Origin: Youhaiella tibetensis
GTDB taxonomy: Bacteria; Pseudomonadota; Alphaproteobacteria; Rhizobiales; Devosiaceae
Reading direction: 5' to 3'
Length of the DNA stretch: 64,000 nt
Assembly: GCF_008000755.1 (NCBI RefSeq)
Contig: NZ_CP041690.1
Location: 1,923,260-1,987,259 of the forward strand
Part shown: positions 47,774 through 56,690 of the stretch, in pieces
How the letters are laid out: each line of letters opens with the position of its first letter
Numbering within the stretch: the first letter of the stretch is position 1
Made by a program: the position numbers and the translations under genes
Notes under the pieces: model-generated
Seen by the model: only the letters and a program-made list of their open reading frames with translations
Databases searched by the model: none
What the model was told of the DNA's origin: nothing

Positions 47774-49767
47774 ACGCCCTTCTGAATTTTAGCCTCGACG
47801 ACATCGATGGTGACGAGCTCATCGTGGACAGCTTTGCAGGTGGCGGAGGCGCGTCCACCGGCATCGAAATGGCACTCGGCCGTTCGCCCGACTATGCCAT
47901 CAACCACGATCCGGAGGCCTTGGCGCTCCACACTGCCAACCATCCGGAAACGGTCCACCTCTCCCAGAACATCTACAAGGTTGACCCCATGGATGTCGTG
48001 GGGCGGCGCAAGGTCGGGCTGCTCTGGGCCTCCCCGGACTGTAAGCACTTCTCGAAGGCCAAGGGCGGCAAGCCGGTCAAGCGAGAGATCCGCGATCTCG
48101 CATGGACCGTAGTCCTCTGGGCCGAGCGGGTGCAGCCTCGCGTCATCATCCTCGAGAACGTCGAGGAGTTCCAGACCTGGGGGCCGCTGGTCGAGACAGA
48201 CAAGGGCGTGATGCCGGACCCGGAGCGGCGAGGCGAGACCTTTGCTGAGTGGGTCGGAGCCCTCAAGAAGCAGGGCTACAAGGTCGAGTGGCGCGAGCTG
48301 CGCGCCTGCGACTACGGCGCACCCACGACCCGCAAGCGTCTGTTCGTCATCATGCGTCGCGACGGCAAGAAGATCGTTTGGCCGCAGCCGACCCACGGCG
48401 CACCCGGCGATCCTGACGTCATCGCTGGCAAGAAGCGCCCATGGCGCACCGCTGCCGAGATCATTGACTGGTCCGAGCCTTGCCCGTCGATCTTCGACAC
48501 ATCTGAAGAGATCATGACGAAGCTCGGCATCAGGGCCGTGCGGCCGCTGGCCGAGAACACACTCGCACGCATCGCCAAGGGTATAGACCGATATGTGCTG
48601 AAGTCGACGAAGCCATTCATCGTGCAGTTCGGCAGGCGGTATGAGAACGCCGACGATACGCTAACAACGCCGTTCAACATCAAGTTCCAGACTGGCGCCG
48701 TCGGCTCCGACGTTGTTGATCCTCTGCCGACCGTCACAGCAAACAGTTTCATCAAACGTCCCGGTGGCGCGGCGCCTATCGGCGTTGTTGCCCCCGTGCT
48801 CGCCGGTGTTGGCGGTCGGGCAGGGCAGAGCCGGCCGCGTTCGGCGAATGAACCGACCGCGACCTCGACCACCAAGGCCGACACCGTTCTGGTCGCCCCG
48901 GTACTGTCTTCGGCGCAGCACGGCGGATCGCTCCGCTCGGCCGATGAGCCTCACCGCACCGTCTCGGCGAGCGACAAGGATCAGAACCAGGTCGTTGCCG
49001 CGCACCTCATGACAATGCGGAATGCAGGCAAGCCCTTCAATGAGGCCAACAAGCCGACCCATACGGTCACAGCGGGTGGCGCAGGGCTCTCGCTGGTCGC
49101 CGCGTCCATGGTCCAGACCGGCTACGGCGAGCGCGAAGGGCAGGAGCCTCGCGTGCTCGATCCCGAGGCTCCGCTCGGCACCGTCGTGGCGGGTGGCGTG
49201 AAGCACGCAGCCGTCGCTGCCTTCCTTGCCCAGCACAACACGGACATGGTTGGACACCATTCCGCCGAGCCGGTGAGCACCATCGTCCAGAAGGGGTGCA
49301 CGCAAGCGGTCGTCTCTGCAGGCCTGATGAACATGAAAGGCAGCGACCGGCGCATGACCAGCGTCGAGGAGCCGAACCCGACCGTCACCGCCGACGGCAC
49401 GCATCAGGCCGAGGTTCGCGCCTTCCTCATGAAATACTATGGCGTCGACCAAGATCCTCGCATCGAGGAACCATTGTCGACCGTCACCACCCGCGATCGC
49501 TTCGGCATCGTCACAGTGGAAGGCGTTGACTACCAGATCGTCGACATCGGCATGCGGATGCTCACGCCGCGCGAGCTGTTCAAGGCGCAGGGCTTCCCCG
49601 ACGACTACGAGATCGAGACCGGTATCTTCGATGACGGGCAGCGCCGGGCGCTAACCAAGACTGCCCAAGTGCGCATGTGCGGCAATAGTGTTTGCCCGCC
49701 CATCGCGGCGGCTCTTGTCCGTGCGAACTGCGCCGACCTGATCAAGGTGCGGGAGGCGGCGGAATGA
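47770..49767 (+). CDS. C5 cytosine DNA methyltransferase with internal repeat array
   Basis: 665 aa. Motif I is DSFAGGGGASTGIEMA; motif IV is SPDCKHFS with nucleophile C91; motif VI is LENVEEF; motif VIII is APTTRKRLF; motif X is CGNSVCPPIAAAL. Between about residues 330 and 610 a unit ending in P-x-x-TVTA is repeated roughly eight times (DPLPTVTA, EPHRTVSA, KPTHTVTA, EPNPTVTA, EPLSTVTT). The array replaces a compact target-recognition domain. It probably protects phage DNA; no cognate nuclease is nearby. Confidence 0.9.
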   Translation: MNALLNFSLDDIDGDELIVDSFAGGGGASTGIEMALGRSPDYAINHDPEALALHTANHPETVHLSQNIYKVDPMDVVGRRKVGLLWASPDCKHFSKAKGGKPVKREIRDLAWTVVLWAERVQPRVIILENVEEFQTWGPLVETDKGVMPDPERRGETFAEWVGALKKQGYKVEWRELRACDYGAPTTRKRLFVIMRRDGKKIVWPQPTHGAPGDPDVIAGKKRPWRTAAEIIDWSEPCPSIFDTSEEIMTKLGIRAVRPLAENTLARIAKGIDRYVLKSTKPFIVQFGRRYENADDTLTTPFNIKFQTGAVGSDVVDPLPTVTANSFIKRPGGAAPIGVVAPVLAGVGGRAGQSRPRSANEPTATSTTKADTVLVAPVLSSAQHGGSLRSADEPHRTVSASDKDQNQVVAAHLMTMRNAGKPFNEANKPTHTVTAGGAGLSLVAASMVQTGYGEREGQEPRVLDPEAPLGTVVAGGVKHAAVAAFLAQHNTDMVGHHSAEPVSTIVQKGCTQAVVSAGLMNMKGSDRRMTSVEEPNPTVTADGTHQAEVRAFLMKYYGVDQDPRIEEPLSTVTTRDRFGIVTVEGVDYQIVDIGMRMLTPRELFKAQGFPDDYEIETGIFDDGQRRALTKTAQVRMCGNSVCPPIAAALVRANCADLIKVREAAE

Positions 49768-52409
49768 ACCTCCCGCTCTCCTACAAGGACTTCCTGCGAG
49801 CCAAGATCATCATGGCGCCTGTCGGCGGCTTCGAGATCGAAGACAGCGACATCAACCCGCTGCTCAAGCCTCACCAGCGCGCTATCGTCAAATGGGCGAT
49901 CCTGGGCGGCCGGCGCGCGATCTTTGCCGCCTTCGGCCTTGGCAAGACCATCATTCAGCTCGAAATCCTCCGCATCGTCCGGAACCGGTTCGGGGGCAAG
50001 GCGCTGATCTGCGCTCCGTTGGGCGTGCGCCGCGAATTCTTCCGTGATGCGCATGTGCTCGAAACCGGGGACGATGACGCGATCACGGACGCGCAACGAG
50101 CTGAGCTGCGGGCTTGGCTCGAAGGACATCCCGAATGCCTTCCGCGCCTCAAGTTCATCCGCTCGATCGACGAGGCCGAGGACGGCTGGACCCACATCAC
50201 CAACTACGAGACGGTGCGGGACGGCAAGCTTGACCCGCGCCAGTTCGATGCGGCCAGCCTCGATGAGGCGTCCTGCCTGCGCGGGTTCGGCGGCACCAAG
50301 ACCTTCCGCGAGTTCATGCGGCTCTTCGACGGCATCCGCTTCAAGTTCGTGGCCACGGCGACGCCGAGCCCGAACGAATACATCGAGATGCTGGCCTACT
50401 CTGCATTCCTCGAGGTGATGGACGTCGGGCAGGCCAAGACCCGGTTCTTCCGGCGAAACAGCGAGAAGGCCGACCAACTCACCATTCATGCCCACAAGCA
50501 GCAGGAATTCTGGTTGTGGGTCGCGAGCTGGGGCCTCTTCGTCCAGAGGCCATCCGATCTCGGGTTCTCCGATGAGGGATATGAACTCCCGGGTCTCGAC
50601 GTGCACTGGCACGAGATCCTGGCCGACCACGAAAATGCCGGCGTCGAGAAGAGCGGGCAGGGACGCTTACTGCGCAACGCAGCCGCGTCGCTCTCCGAGG
50701 CAGCGCGCGAAAAGCGGGATAGTCTCGCCGGCCGCGTTGCCAAGATGCTGGAGCTTCGCGCCATCGATCCCGGCGCCCATCGCGTCATATGGCATGATCT
50801 CGAGGCCGAGCGTCACGCTATCGAGACGGCCATCAAGGGTGTCGCCACGGTCTATGGGAGCCAGGACCTCGAGGAGCGCGAAACGCTTCTCGCCGACTTT
50901 GCTGAGGGCCGCTCGGCCGAGCTTGCCGGCAAGCCTTCGATGCTCGGCTCTGGCAGCAATTTCCAGCGGCACTGCCACTGGGAAATCTTCCTGGGCATCG
51001 GCTTCAAGTTCAACGATTTCATTCAAGCAGTGCACCGCTGCTACCGCTTCCTCCAAAAGCACACGGTCAGGGTTGACCTGATCTACACCGAGGCCGAGCG
51101 CCCGGTGCGCGACGTGCTGGAAGCCAAGTGGCGCCGCCATGACGAGCAGGTAGCCATCATGACAGACATCATCCGGAAGTACGGTCTTTCCTCGGCCGCG
51201 ATGGCCCAGACGCTTCAACGTGCCATGGGCGTCGAGCGCGTCGAGGTTTCGGGCGAGGGGTATCGCCTGGTCAACAACGATTGCGTCCAGGAGTGCCAGG
51301 CCATGGAGGCCAACTCCGTCGACCTGATCGTCACGTCGATTCCGTTCTCCACCCAATACGAATACAGCCCGAACTATGCCGACTTCGGTCATACCGATGA
51401 CAACGAGCACTTCTGGCGGCAGATGGATTTCCTGATCCCCGAGCTGTTCCGCGTGCTCAAGCCCGGGCGCGTCGCGGCGATCCACGTCAAGGACAGGATC
51501 GTGCCGGGCGGCATGAACGGGCTCGGCTTCCAGACTGTCTACCCCTTTGCCGACGACTGCACGGTCCACTTCCGCAACTCAGGCTTCGCCTTCCTCTCCC
51601 GCAAGACCATCACCACCGATGTGGTGCGGGAAAACAACCAGACATATCGCCTGGGCTGGACCGAGCAGTGCAAGGACGGTTCGCGTATGGGCAACGGCCT
51701 GCCCGAATACCTGCTCATCTTCCGCAAGCCGCCATCGGACAATTCAAACGGCTACGCCGACGATCCAGTGGTGAAGGCCAAGAAGGAGTGGAGCGGCGAT
51801 CGCTGGTCGGTCCAGCAGGCGCCTGGCGATGCCTATTCGCGCGCCCGGTGGCAGCTTGATGCCCATGGCTATACCCGCTCCAGCGGGGAAAGGCTGCTGG
51901 CGCCGGAAGAGCTGCATGCACTCGACGCCAACGTGATTTTTAAGCTCTGGAAGAAGTTCGGCCTCTCTACGGTTTACGATTTCGAGCACCATGTCCGCAT
52001 CGCGGAAAGCCTCGAGGAGGTCGGCGCTCTGCCGTCGACGTTCATGCTGCTGCCTCCGCATTCGCCCCACGACGACGTCTGGACCGACATCGCGCGAATG
52101 CTCAGCATGAACACGCTGCAGGCGCAGGCCGGCCGCGAAATGCACCTGTGTCCGCTGCAGTTCGATATCGTCGACAGGGCGATCACCCAGTACAGCGAGC
52201 CGGGCGAACTGGTGTTCGATCCTTTCGGCGGGCTGATGACGGTTCCCTATCGCGCCATCAAACTCAAGCGCCGCGGCGCTGCCGTGGAGCTCAATCCGAC
52301 CTACTTCCTGGACGGGTGCGAGTATGTCGCCTCGATGGCCCGGGAAATGGCGATGCCGAGCCTCTTCGACCTGATGGAGAGCGAGGCGCCAGGGATTGCA
52401 GCAGAATGA
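49764..52409 (+). CDS. Helicase-DNA methyltransferase fusion
   Basis: 881 aa. The N-terminal half is a SNF2/superfamily 2 ATPase with Walker A AAFGLGKT (K61) and a Walker B LDEA (D168, E169). The C-terminal half is a beta-class amino-methyltransferase with motif IV TSIPF near 525 (instead of SPPY) and motif I DPFGG near 819. No nuclease domain is seen. The combination recalls the DarB-type antirestriction helicase-methylases in outline. It overlaps both neighbours by 4 nt. Confidence 0.85.
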   Translation: MNLPLSYKDFLRAKIIMAPVGGFEIEDSDINPLLKPHQRAIVKWAILGGRRAIFAAFGLGKTIIQLEILRIVRNRFGGKALICAPLGVRREFFRDAHVLETGDDDAITDAQRAELRAWLEGHPECLPRLKFIRSIDEAEDGWTHITNYETVRDGKLDPRQFDAASLDEASCLRGFGGTKTFREFMRLFDGIRFKFVATATPSPNEYIEMLAYSAFLEVMDVGQAKTRFFRRNSEKADQLTIHAHKQQEFWLWVASWGLFVQRPSDLGFSDEGYELPGLDVHWHEILADHENAGVEKSGQGRLLRNAAASLSEAAREKRDSLAGRVAKMLELRAIDPGAHRVIWHDLEAERHAIETAIKGVATVYGSQDLEERETLLADFAEGRSAELAGKPSMLGSGSNFQRHCHWEIFLGIGFKFNDFIQAVHRCYRFLQKHTVRVDLIYTEAERPVRDVLEAKWRRHDEQVAIMTDIIRKYGLSSAAMAQTLQRAMGVERVEVSGEGYRLVNNDCVQECQAMEANSVDLIVTSIPFSTQYEYSPNYADFGHTDDNEHFWRQMDFLIPELFRVLKPGRVAAIHVKDRIVPGGMNGLGFQTVYPFADDCTVHFRNSGFAFLSRKTITTDVVRENNQTYRLGWTEQCKDGSRMGNGLPEYLLIFRKPPSDNSNGYADDPVVKAKKEWSGDRWSVQQAPGDAYSRARWQLDAHGYTRSSGERLLAPEELHALDANVIFKLWKKFGLSTVYDFEHHVRIAESLEEVGALPSTFMLLPPHSPHDDVWTDIARMLSMNTLQAQAGREMHLCPLQFDIVDRAITQYSEPGELVFDPFGGLMTVPYRAIKLKRRGAAVELNPTYFLDGCEYVASMAREMAMPSLFDLMESEAPGIAAE

Positions 52410-52948
52410 CTAGCTATCCCGTTCTTATCGCTCAACACACCGTCTGGAAGGCTGCCCATGAGCGCCTAATGGGCACTCGGCCGAGGCACCTGCCTAGTCG
52501 AGCGGCTTTGCCCCCGCCCAAGGACGAAGAGCCGGTTGCAGAGACATGCACCCCGGAGCTGACGCCTCTTTGGCGAGCGATCGTTGAAGAGGTCTGCGCG
52601 GTCCACAAGGTGCCAGCCGCGGCGCTGCTCGACGGGTCCCGCCATAAAGAGATCAAGGCCGCCCGCGACGCCATCTGCTTTGAGCTCTCGACCAGAACGG
52701 CGATGACACTTCCTGAAATGGCCTTGCGACTGCGCGTGTCTGTTGGGTCGGTGCAGCGGGCACTTCGCCGGCAGCGCCGGCGCGAGAACATCGCCTCTGG
52801 CGTCATCCATCACAGGAATACCCAGATCCTCGAATTGCGCGCCGCGGGCCTCAGCTACAGCCAGGTTGCGCTACGAGTGGGCGTAACCCGAAGTGTGGTG
52901 TCGGCGGTGATCCGAAGCCGCCGCATACGGGACGAGGCTAACAAATGA
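52406..52948 (+). CDS. DnaA domain IV-like and HTH protein
   Basis: 180 aa. Residues 55-120 (EEVCAVHKVPAAALLDGSRHKEIKAARD in part, then MTLPEMALRLRVS) resemble the DNA-binding domain IV of DnaA. A second helix-turn-helix follows (LRAAGLSYSQVALRVGVTRSVVSAV). It may recognise the phage origin. It overlaps the next gene by 4 nt. Confidence 0.65.
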   Translation: MTSYPVLIAQHTVWKAAHERLMGTRPRHLPSRAALPPPKDEEPVAETCTPELTPLWRAIVEEVCAVHKVPAAALLDGSRHKEIKAARDAICFELSTRTAMTLPEMALRLRVSVGSVQRALRRQRRRENIASGVIHHRNTQILELRAAGLSYSQVALRVGVTRSVVSAVIRSRRIRDEANK

Positions 52949-53691
52949 ACTCTCGTCCCTGGTATAAGCGATACGGCTCCGACTTCATCTCCGGCACGCT
53001 TGGGATGACCCTGGAAGAGAAGGGTGCCTACAGCATCCTCCTCGACCTCATCTACGATCGGGGCGGGCCAATTCCCGATGACGCTCGGTACATCGCTGGT
53101 GTGTGTGGTTGCTCGGTCCGCAAATGGAACACGATCCGCGATCGGCTCATTGCACTTGGAAAAATCGCAGTCTTCGACGGTGTGATCTCCAACTCTAGGG
53201 CAGATAAAGAGCTCGAAATCTCCGCGAAATCTGCCGATGAACGCGCTGAAAGCGGAAGAAAAGGTGGAGAAAAGTCGGCGCAAAAGCGAGGTCAACCTAG
53301 CAGAAACAATGAGTTAGACCAAGCTGAGCTCGACCATACGCGCGCGGTCCAGATACCAGAAACCAGAAACCAGAGAAATACCCCCCTAACCCCCCAGTCG
53401 GGGGAGAGGGTATCGATCTGTTCGACGAGGTCTGGGAGGTGTTCCCTCGGAACCCCAACAGCCTCAAAGCCCAGGCGAGACGCGAATTCGACGCCCTCGA
53501 CCCCGAGGCGCAATCGGCATGTCTGGCAGGTGCAAGGGCCTACGCTGCCGGGTTCGCCGAGCAGTGTAAGGCCAGCGGCGTCTCGGCTGATCATCAGCGG
53601 CGGTTCGTCAAGAAGCTGTCGACCTGGATCACAAATCGGGGGTGGGAGGGGAGCGCTCAGCACGAGGGCCGCGCTCCTGTCGCAATGGTGA
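52945..53691 (+). CDS. DUF1376 replication protein, 5' part of a frameshifted gene
   Basis: The first 140 residues are DUF1376 (MNSRPWYKRYGSDFISGTLG; DLIYDRGGPIPDDARYIAG), a lambda O-like or helicase-loader type winged helix. After TPLTPQSGE near 53400 this frame turns to Ser/Arg-rich nonsense, whereas the frame shifted by one carries the conserved C-terminal part (LFDEVWEVFPRNPN). A C-run and a G-run surround the break. Treat 52945-53864 as one interrupted gene. Confidence 0.75.
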   Translation: MNSRPWYKRYGSDFISGTLGMTLEEKGAYSILLDLIYDRGGPIPDDARYIAGVCGCSVRKWNTIRDRLIALGKIAVFDGVISNSRADKELEISAKSADERAESGRKGGEKSAQKRGQPSRNNELDQAELDHTRAVQIPETRNQRNTPLTPQSGERVSICSTRSGRCSLGTPTASKPRRDANSTPSTPRRNRHVWQVQGPTLPGSPSSVRPAASRLIISGGSSRSCRPGSQIGGGRGALSTRAALLSQW

Positions 53692-53864
53692 AGCTCGATC
53701 GGGACAGGGATCGGCAGCTCTGGGAAGCCTGCGAAGCCGTCATGGGAAAAAAGGCGCCTACTTCCGACATGCAATGGTCCTTCCGGGCCGATGTCGTGGA
53801 GGAAGCCAGGAAGGCGGGAGTTGATGCCGGCGCGGAGCTAGCAAATCCCAAGGTGAGGTGCTAG
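53439..53864 (+). CDS. 3' part of the frameshifted DUF1376 gene
   Basis: The frame reads NPNSLKAQARREFDALDPEAQ and WITNRGWEG, the usual C-terminal segment of DUF1376 phage proteins. It opens before 53439 with LFDEVWEV, which joins the 5' part after a one-base shift. As a separate protein it would lack a ribosome site, so it is probably not translated alone. Confidence 0.6.
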   Translation: MFPRNPNSLKAQARREFDALDPEAQSACLAGARAYAAGFAEQCKASGVSADHQRRFVKKLSTWITNRGWEGSAQHEGRAPVAMVKLDRDRDRQLWEACEAVMGKKAPTSDMQWSFRADVVEEARKAGVDAGAELANPKVRC

Positions 53865-54436
53865 CCAGTGCCTGTTGGTGGCGGTGCCTCAAAAAGATCC
53901 TGAAGAGTCCAAATTGGAACCACCATTAACGGACATTGGCCATCGTCTTTGATTTCGCCAAAGCCGTGGTCTTTGTAGAATTTGGTCGTTCGCTCGTTCA
54001 GGGATCGAAGCGCAACACCATACACAGCAACGTTTTTGGATACTGAATGCGCACGTTTTAGCGCATCGATAAGCAGCATCCTCCCTATGCCCTGCCGTTG
54101 GTAGGGTGACCTTACGCCGATTGCGTCGATGTAGATTAGAGGCGCACCAAAATCGTATGCCTGTGCTTGCGGCGTTGCAATCTTTCGTTTGTCTTCCACC
54201 ATTATGGAAAGAGAGTAGAAGCCAAGCCCCCATACGGCTTCGCCTTCGTGCGCGGTAAATATCCGAGCACGATTTCGTTCCATCCATTTATGGGCCTTCG
54301 AAGCCAAACTATTGATGTCGCCGTCGCCGCAATCAAAGCGTTCTAAGCAGGCTTTACTTGCGAGCGGAATAACCCGCAGGAGCCCTAGGTCCAGCGGTTG
54401 GTTCGCAGTCGTCGACTTGCTTTTGATAAAACTCAT
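53861..54436 (-). CDS. GNAT acetyltransferase, TacT-like toxin type
   Basis: 191 aa, reversed and lower in GC than neighbours. The order RFDCGDGDINSLA, LGFYSLS, IGVRSPYQRQGIGRMLL (acetyl-CoA loop) and TTKFYKDHGF (tyrosine) is that of GNAT toxins that acetylate aminoacyl-tRNA. The start ATG at 54436 lies inside the upstream small gene, with an 83-nt overlap and no strong ribosome site. No DUF1778 antitoxin is recognised, so the toxin role is inferred. Confidence 0.7.
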   Translation of the reverse strand: MSFIKSKSTTANQPLDLGLLRVIPLASKACLERFDCGDGDINSLASKAHKWMERNRARIFTAHEGEAVWGLGFYSLSIMVEDKRKIATPQAQAYDFGAPLIYIDAIGVRSPYQRQGIGRMLLIDALKRAHSVSKNVAVYGVALRSLNERTTKFYKDHGFGEIKDDGQCPLMVVPIWTLQDLFEAPPPTGTG

Positions 54437-54587
54437 AAGTCCGGCGCAATTCGGGAGTCACTCCGCCAGTCTTCTTATAGAGATTTCTCAGAAAATCATA
54501 GGCTTCACGCTCAGACTTGAAAGCTGGCTTAGCTTTTTTGTCACCGCCGTGGAACCAACGGAGCGCGTCTGCGAGGCTAAATGCCAT
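54354..54587 (-). CDS. Small partner gene upstream of the GNAT gene
   Basis: 77 aa with AAAGGAGG before the ATG. Helical, basic and aromatic (LADALRWFHGG; EAYDFLRNLYKKTGGVTPELRR). It is not a ribbon-helix-helix protein. It holds the place of an antitoxin and overlaps the GNAT gene, so the two form one unit. Function otherwise unknown. Confidence 0.55.
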   Translation of the reverse strand: MAFSLADALRWFHGGDKKAKPAFKSEREAYDFLRNLYKKTGGVTPELRRTYEFYQKQVDDCEPTAGPRAPAGYSARK

Positions 54588-54604
54588 TTTGCCCTCCTTT
54601 CGAT

Positions 54605-54750
54605 CTTGACAACGTCAGAATCTATATCACCCAAACAGTGCAAGCCGCAACGCGACGAACGGGAAAATAGTTGCGTCGTGATGTCGCGCAAAGGGTTGTC
54701 AAGCCTTTTTGATTGAGTGGCGTCATGATTCGAAACCTAGAATTTGTCAA
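54605..54750. promoter_or_regulatory. TTGTCAA repeats in the gap before nusG
   Basis: CTTGACAAC (54605-54613) is inverted relative to GTTGTCAAG (54695-54703), and a third TTGTCAA lies at 54744-54750. They flank the likely promoters of the reversed GNAT unit and the forward nusG gene. The rest of the 347-nt gap (54588-54934) shows a GCGGAG/CTCCGC hairpin near 54820 and no supported gene. Confidence 0.4.
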
Positions 54751-54934
54751 CAGCACGCCGTGCTTTCCCTGTTCGGCTTAGGAGATGTTCTCGCATATGT
54801 TGTGGTTGTAGTTCCCCGCGGAGCAACTCCTCCGCATTGACCTTGACTACCGCGACGAAGCAGCAGAACTTCATCTCGTTCCTTAGTTCGACCAGCCCCG
54901 GCCCCAAAGGTTTCAAGCCGATGGGGTCTTTGGC

Positions 54935-55483
54935 ATGTCTGACTACTGGTTCGTTCTCCGCACCAATCCGCAATGCGAGCGAAAGGCCGCCGGCGAACTT
55001 CGCCGCCGTGGCATCCGCGTCTACATCCCAAAGCAGGCGCGCGAGGTGCGCAATCGGCGGTGCGGACAGGTCACGGTGAAAACGCGGCCGCTGCTGGTCG
55101 GATACGTCTTCATCCGCTTCACCGGCCCCCAGGATTGGTTCCACGTCCGCCAGTGCCAGGGCGTGAAGGGTGTTCTCTATCTCGATGGTGAGCCTGGTCG
55201 TATCCCAGCTGCCGCTGTCGCCGAGTTTATGCGCCGGCAACGCAGGCGTGAGTTCGGGCGGCCGGACGCGGAGAGCGACGAAAAGCGGATGCGCCGATTG
55301 CAGACGATGTTCGCGCCAGGTCGGCGGGTGAGGGTGGCCGACGGGCCGTTTTCCTCTTTTCTCGCCACGATCGAACAGATCAAGAAAGATGGCTCGATCA
55401 AGGCCTTGGTCGAGATCTTCGGGCGCCCGGCCGTGGTCACATTCGAGGACCCGGACCGCTGCTTGACGTCACAGTCAGCGTAG
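54935..55483 (+). CDS. Phage NusG-family antitermination factor
   Basis: 182 aa. The NGN domain (YWFVLRTNPQCERKAAGELR; RPLLVGYVFIRF) is followed by a KOW motif (FAPGRRVRVADGPFSSFLATI). It is a NusG/RfaH-like protein that binds the RNA polymerase clamp. Its place before the late genes suggests control of late transcription in place of a Q-type protein. Confidence 0.88.
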   Translation: MSDYWFVLRTNPQCERKAAGELRRRGIRVYIPKQAREVRNRRCGQVTVKTRPLLVGYVFIRFTGPQDWFHVRQCQGVKGVLYLDGEPGRIPAAAVAEFMRRQRRREFGRPDAESDEKRMRRLQTMFAPGRRVRVADGPFSSFLATIEQIKKDGSIKALVEIFGRPAVVTFEDPDRCLTSQSA

Positions 55484-55583
55484 GTCTTGACGGTGACCTA
55501 TACCCTCACCAATTCATTTGGGCCAGCCAAGGGCTGGCACTGATCCACCTAGCGTTTTGACGTTTCGAGAATCGGTGAACCAA

Positions 55584-55886
55584 ATGGCACTTCAGAACAC
55601 CAACTCCATGTCGTCGGCAGACCAGTTCGTACCGCTGTTCGATTGGAGGCCGGACCTGGCAAGGTTCGAGCGGGAAGTCGAAATTGCTTCTCGTGCTGGC
55701 GTCGGCGACGCCCTGACCTTGGGCGAAATGCAATGCTCGCTCGACCTTATCGATGCTGAGCTGTTGGCCTTACGCAGCGAAGACCACCGAAGCGATAGCC
55801 GGCAGACAAAGATTCAAGAGTGGCTATCGATGCGTGGTCGCCTTGCGAGGCTGATCTCCAAAATGGAGCCGCTTGTCCACGACTAG
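55584..55886 (+). CDS. Hypothetical prophage protein
   Basis: 100 aa from ATG at 55584 (open frame continues to 55518). Helical and charged (LIDAELLALRSEDHR; LSMRGRLARLISKMEP). No family recognised. The following gap to 56086 (200 nt) shows no clear feature. Confidence 0.55.
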   Translation: MALQNTNSMSSADQFVPLFDWRPDLARFEREVEIASRAGVGDALTLGEMQCSLDLIDAELLALRSEDHRSDSRQTKIQEWLSMRGRLARLISKMEPLVHD

Positions 55887-56086
55887 TCCAAAGAGGGCGC
55901 CTCCGATGAAACCACTCGGGGGTGCCACATGTCCAATGTTCCTCTTGCGTTCCCGTGCGAACGGGAGTAGGTGGCAGATCAGGACGACTTCCTGTGCCCT
56001 TTGACGGCGTTACTTAGTGGCTATGCCCGGGGAAGCCCAGCCATCCATTTCAGATCGGCGCGAAGCTTTTGCATGAGCGTTTTTCG

Positions 56087-56518
56087 CTAACCTCGCGTCA
56101 TCGTTTGCTCCAAATGCCGCATTGCTAAAGCGATGTGAGCGGGTATCACCTTCGCTGCTTGTCGGTACACGGTGATCAGTCGACGCGAAACGCCAAGTAC
56201 TTTGGACAGCGCTTCGACCGATAGCCCTGCCTCCTCGCTGATGCGGATAAAATCGCTCGACGTCATCACGTTGTTCGGAGACCCCAGGATGGTCACCGCG
56301 GAGATCGTGTAATTGGGCGGCCAGGAGATCGAGCGGCCATCCGTGCCGACTTTTACCTCTCGAAATAGTCGCTCGTTCTCACGCAGGGGAACGAGGCTGC
56401 GGCGGTTGTAAAGTATGGGCGTCAGGTCGTGAGTGCTGTGGGAACCGTCATTCCAGCCTATTTTGACGGTTCTGGTTGCCACCGCAGTAACTTGTTTGAT
56501 CATTGATACTCCGACCAT
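56087..56518 (-). CDS. DUF2442-HTH protein
   Basis: 143 aa from ATG at 56518, fixed by AGGAGG 6 nt upstream. The first half matches DUF2442 (VPLRENERLFREVKVGTDGRS then ISWPPNYTISAV), the second is a helix-turn-helix (AGLSVEALSKVLGVSRRLITVYRQ). DUF2442 proteins occur as antitoxin-like partners. It is reversed relative to the late operon. Confidence 0.65.
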   Translation of the reverse strand: MVGVSMIKQVTAVATRTVKIGWNDGSHSTHDLTPILYNRRSLVPLRENERLFREVKVGTDGRSISWPPNYTISAVTILGSPNNVMTSSDFIRISEEAGLSVEALSKVLGVSRRLITVYRQAAKVIPAHIALAMRHLEQTMTRG

Positions 56519-56690
56519 CAGAAGCCTCCTGTGCACCTGGTGGACAAAACTCAGCACGTCGCGCGGATTTAAGGGAGTCAGCGAAAATACGTACTTTCCC
56601 GCCGGATACAGTGCTCGAGTGGACGACGCGGTGCCAAGCCCAGGGGGAAGCGTCGTATGGACGGACCGACGCCGGCAATGCGGGATCTGG

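Noticed and set aside
53380-53420. Programmed frameshift in the DUF1376 gene
   Set aside because: The C- and G-runs do not give an X XXY YYZ site in the correct frame; mutation or sequencing error is likelier.
54737-55240. Open frames on both strands before nusG (54737-55240 minus, 54744-55079 plus)
   Set aside because: They overlap nusG or each other, lack ribosome sites and have low-complexity composition.
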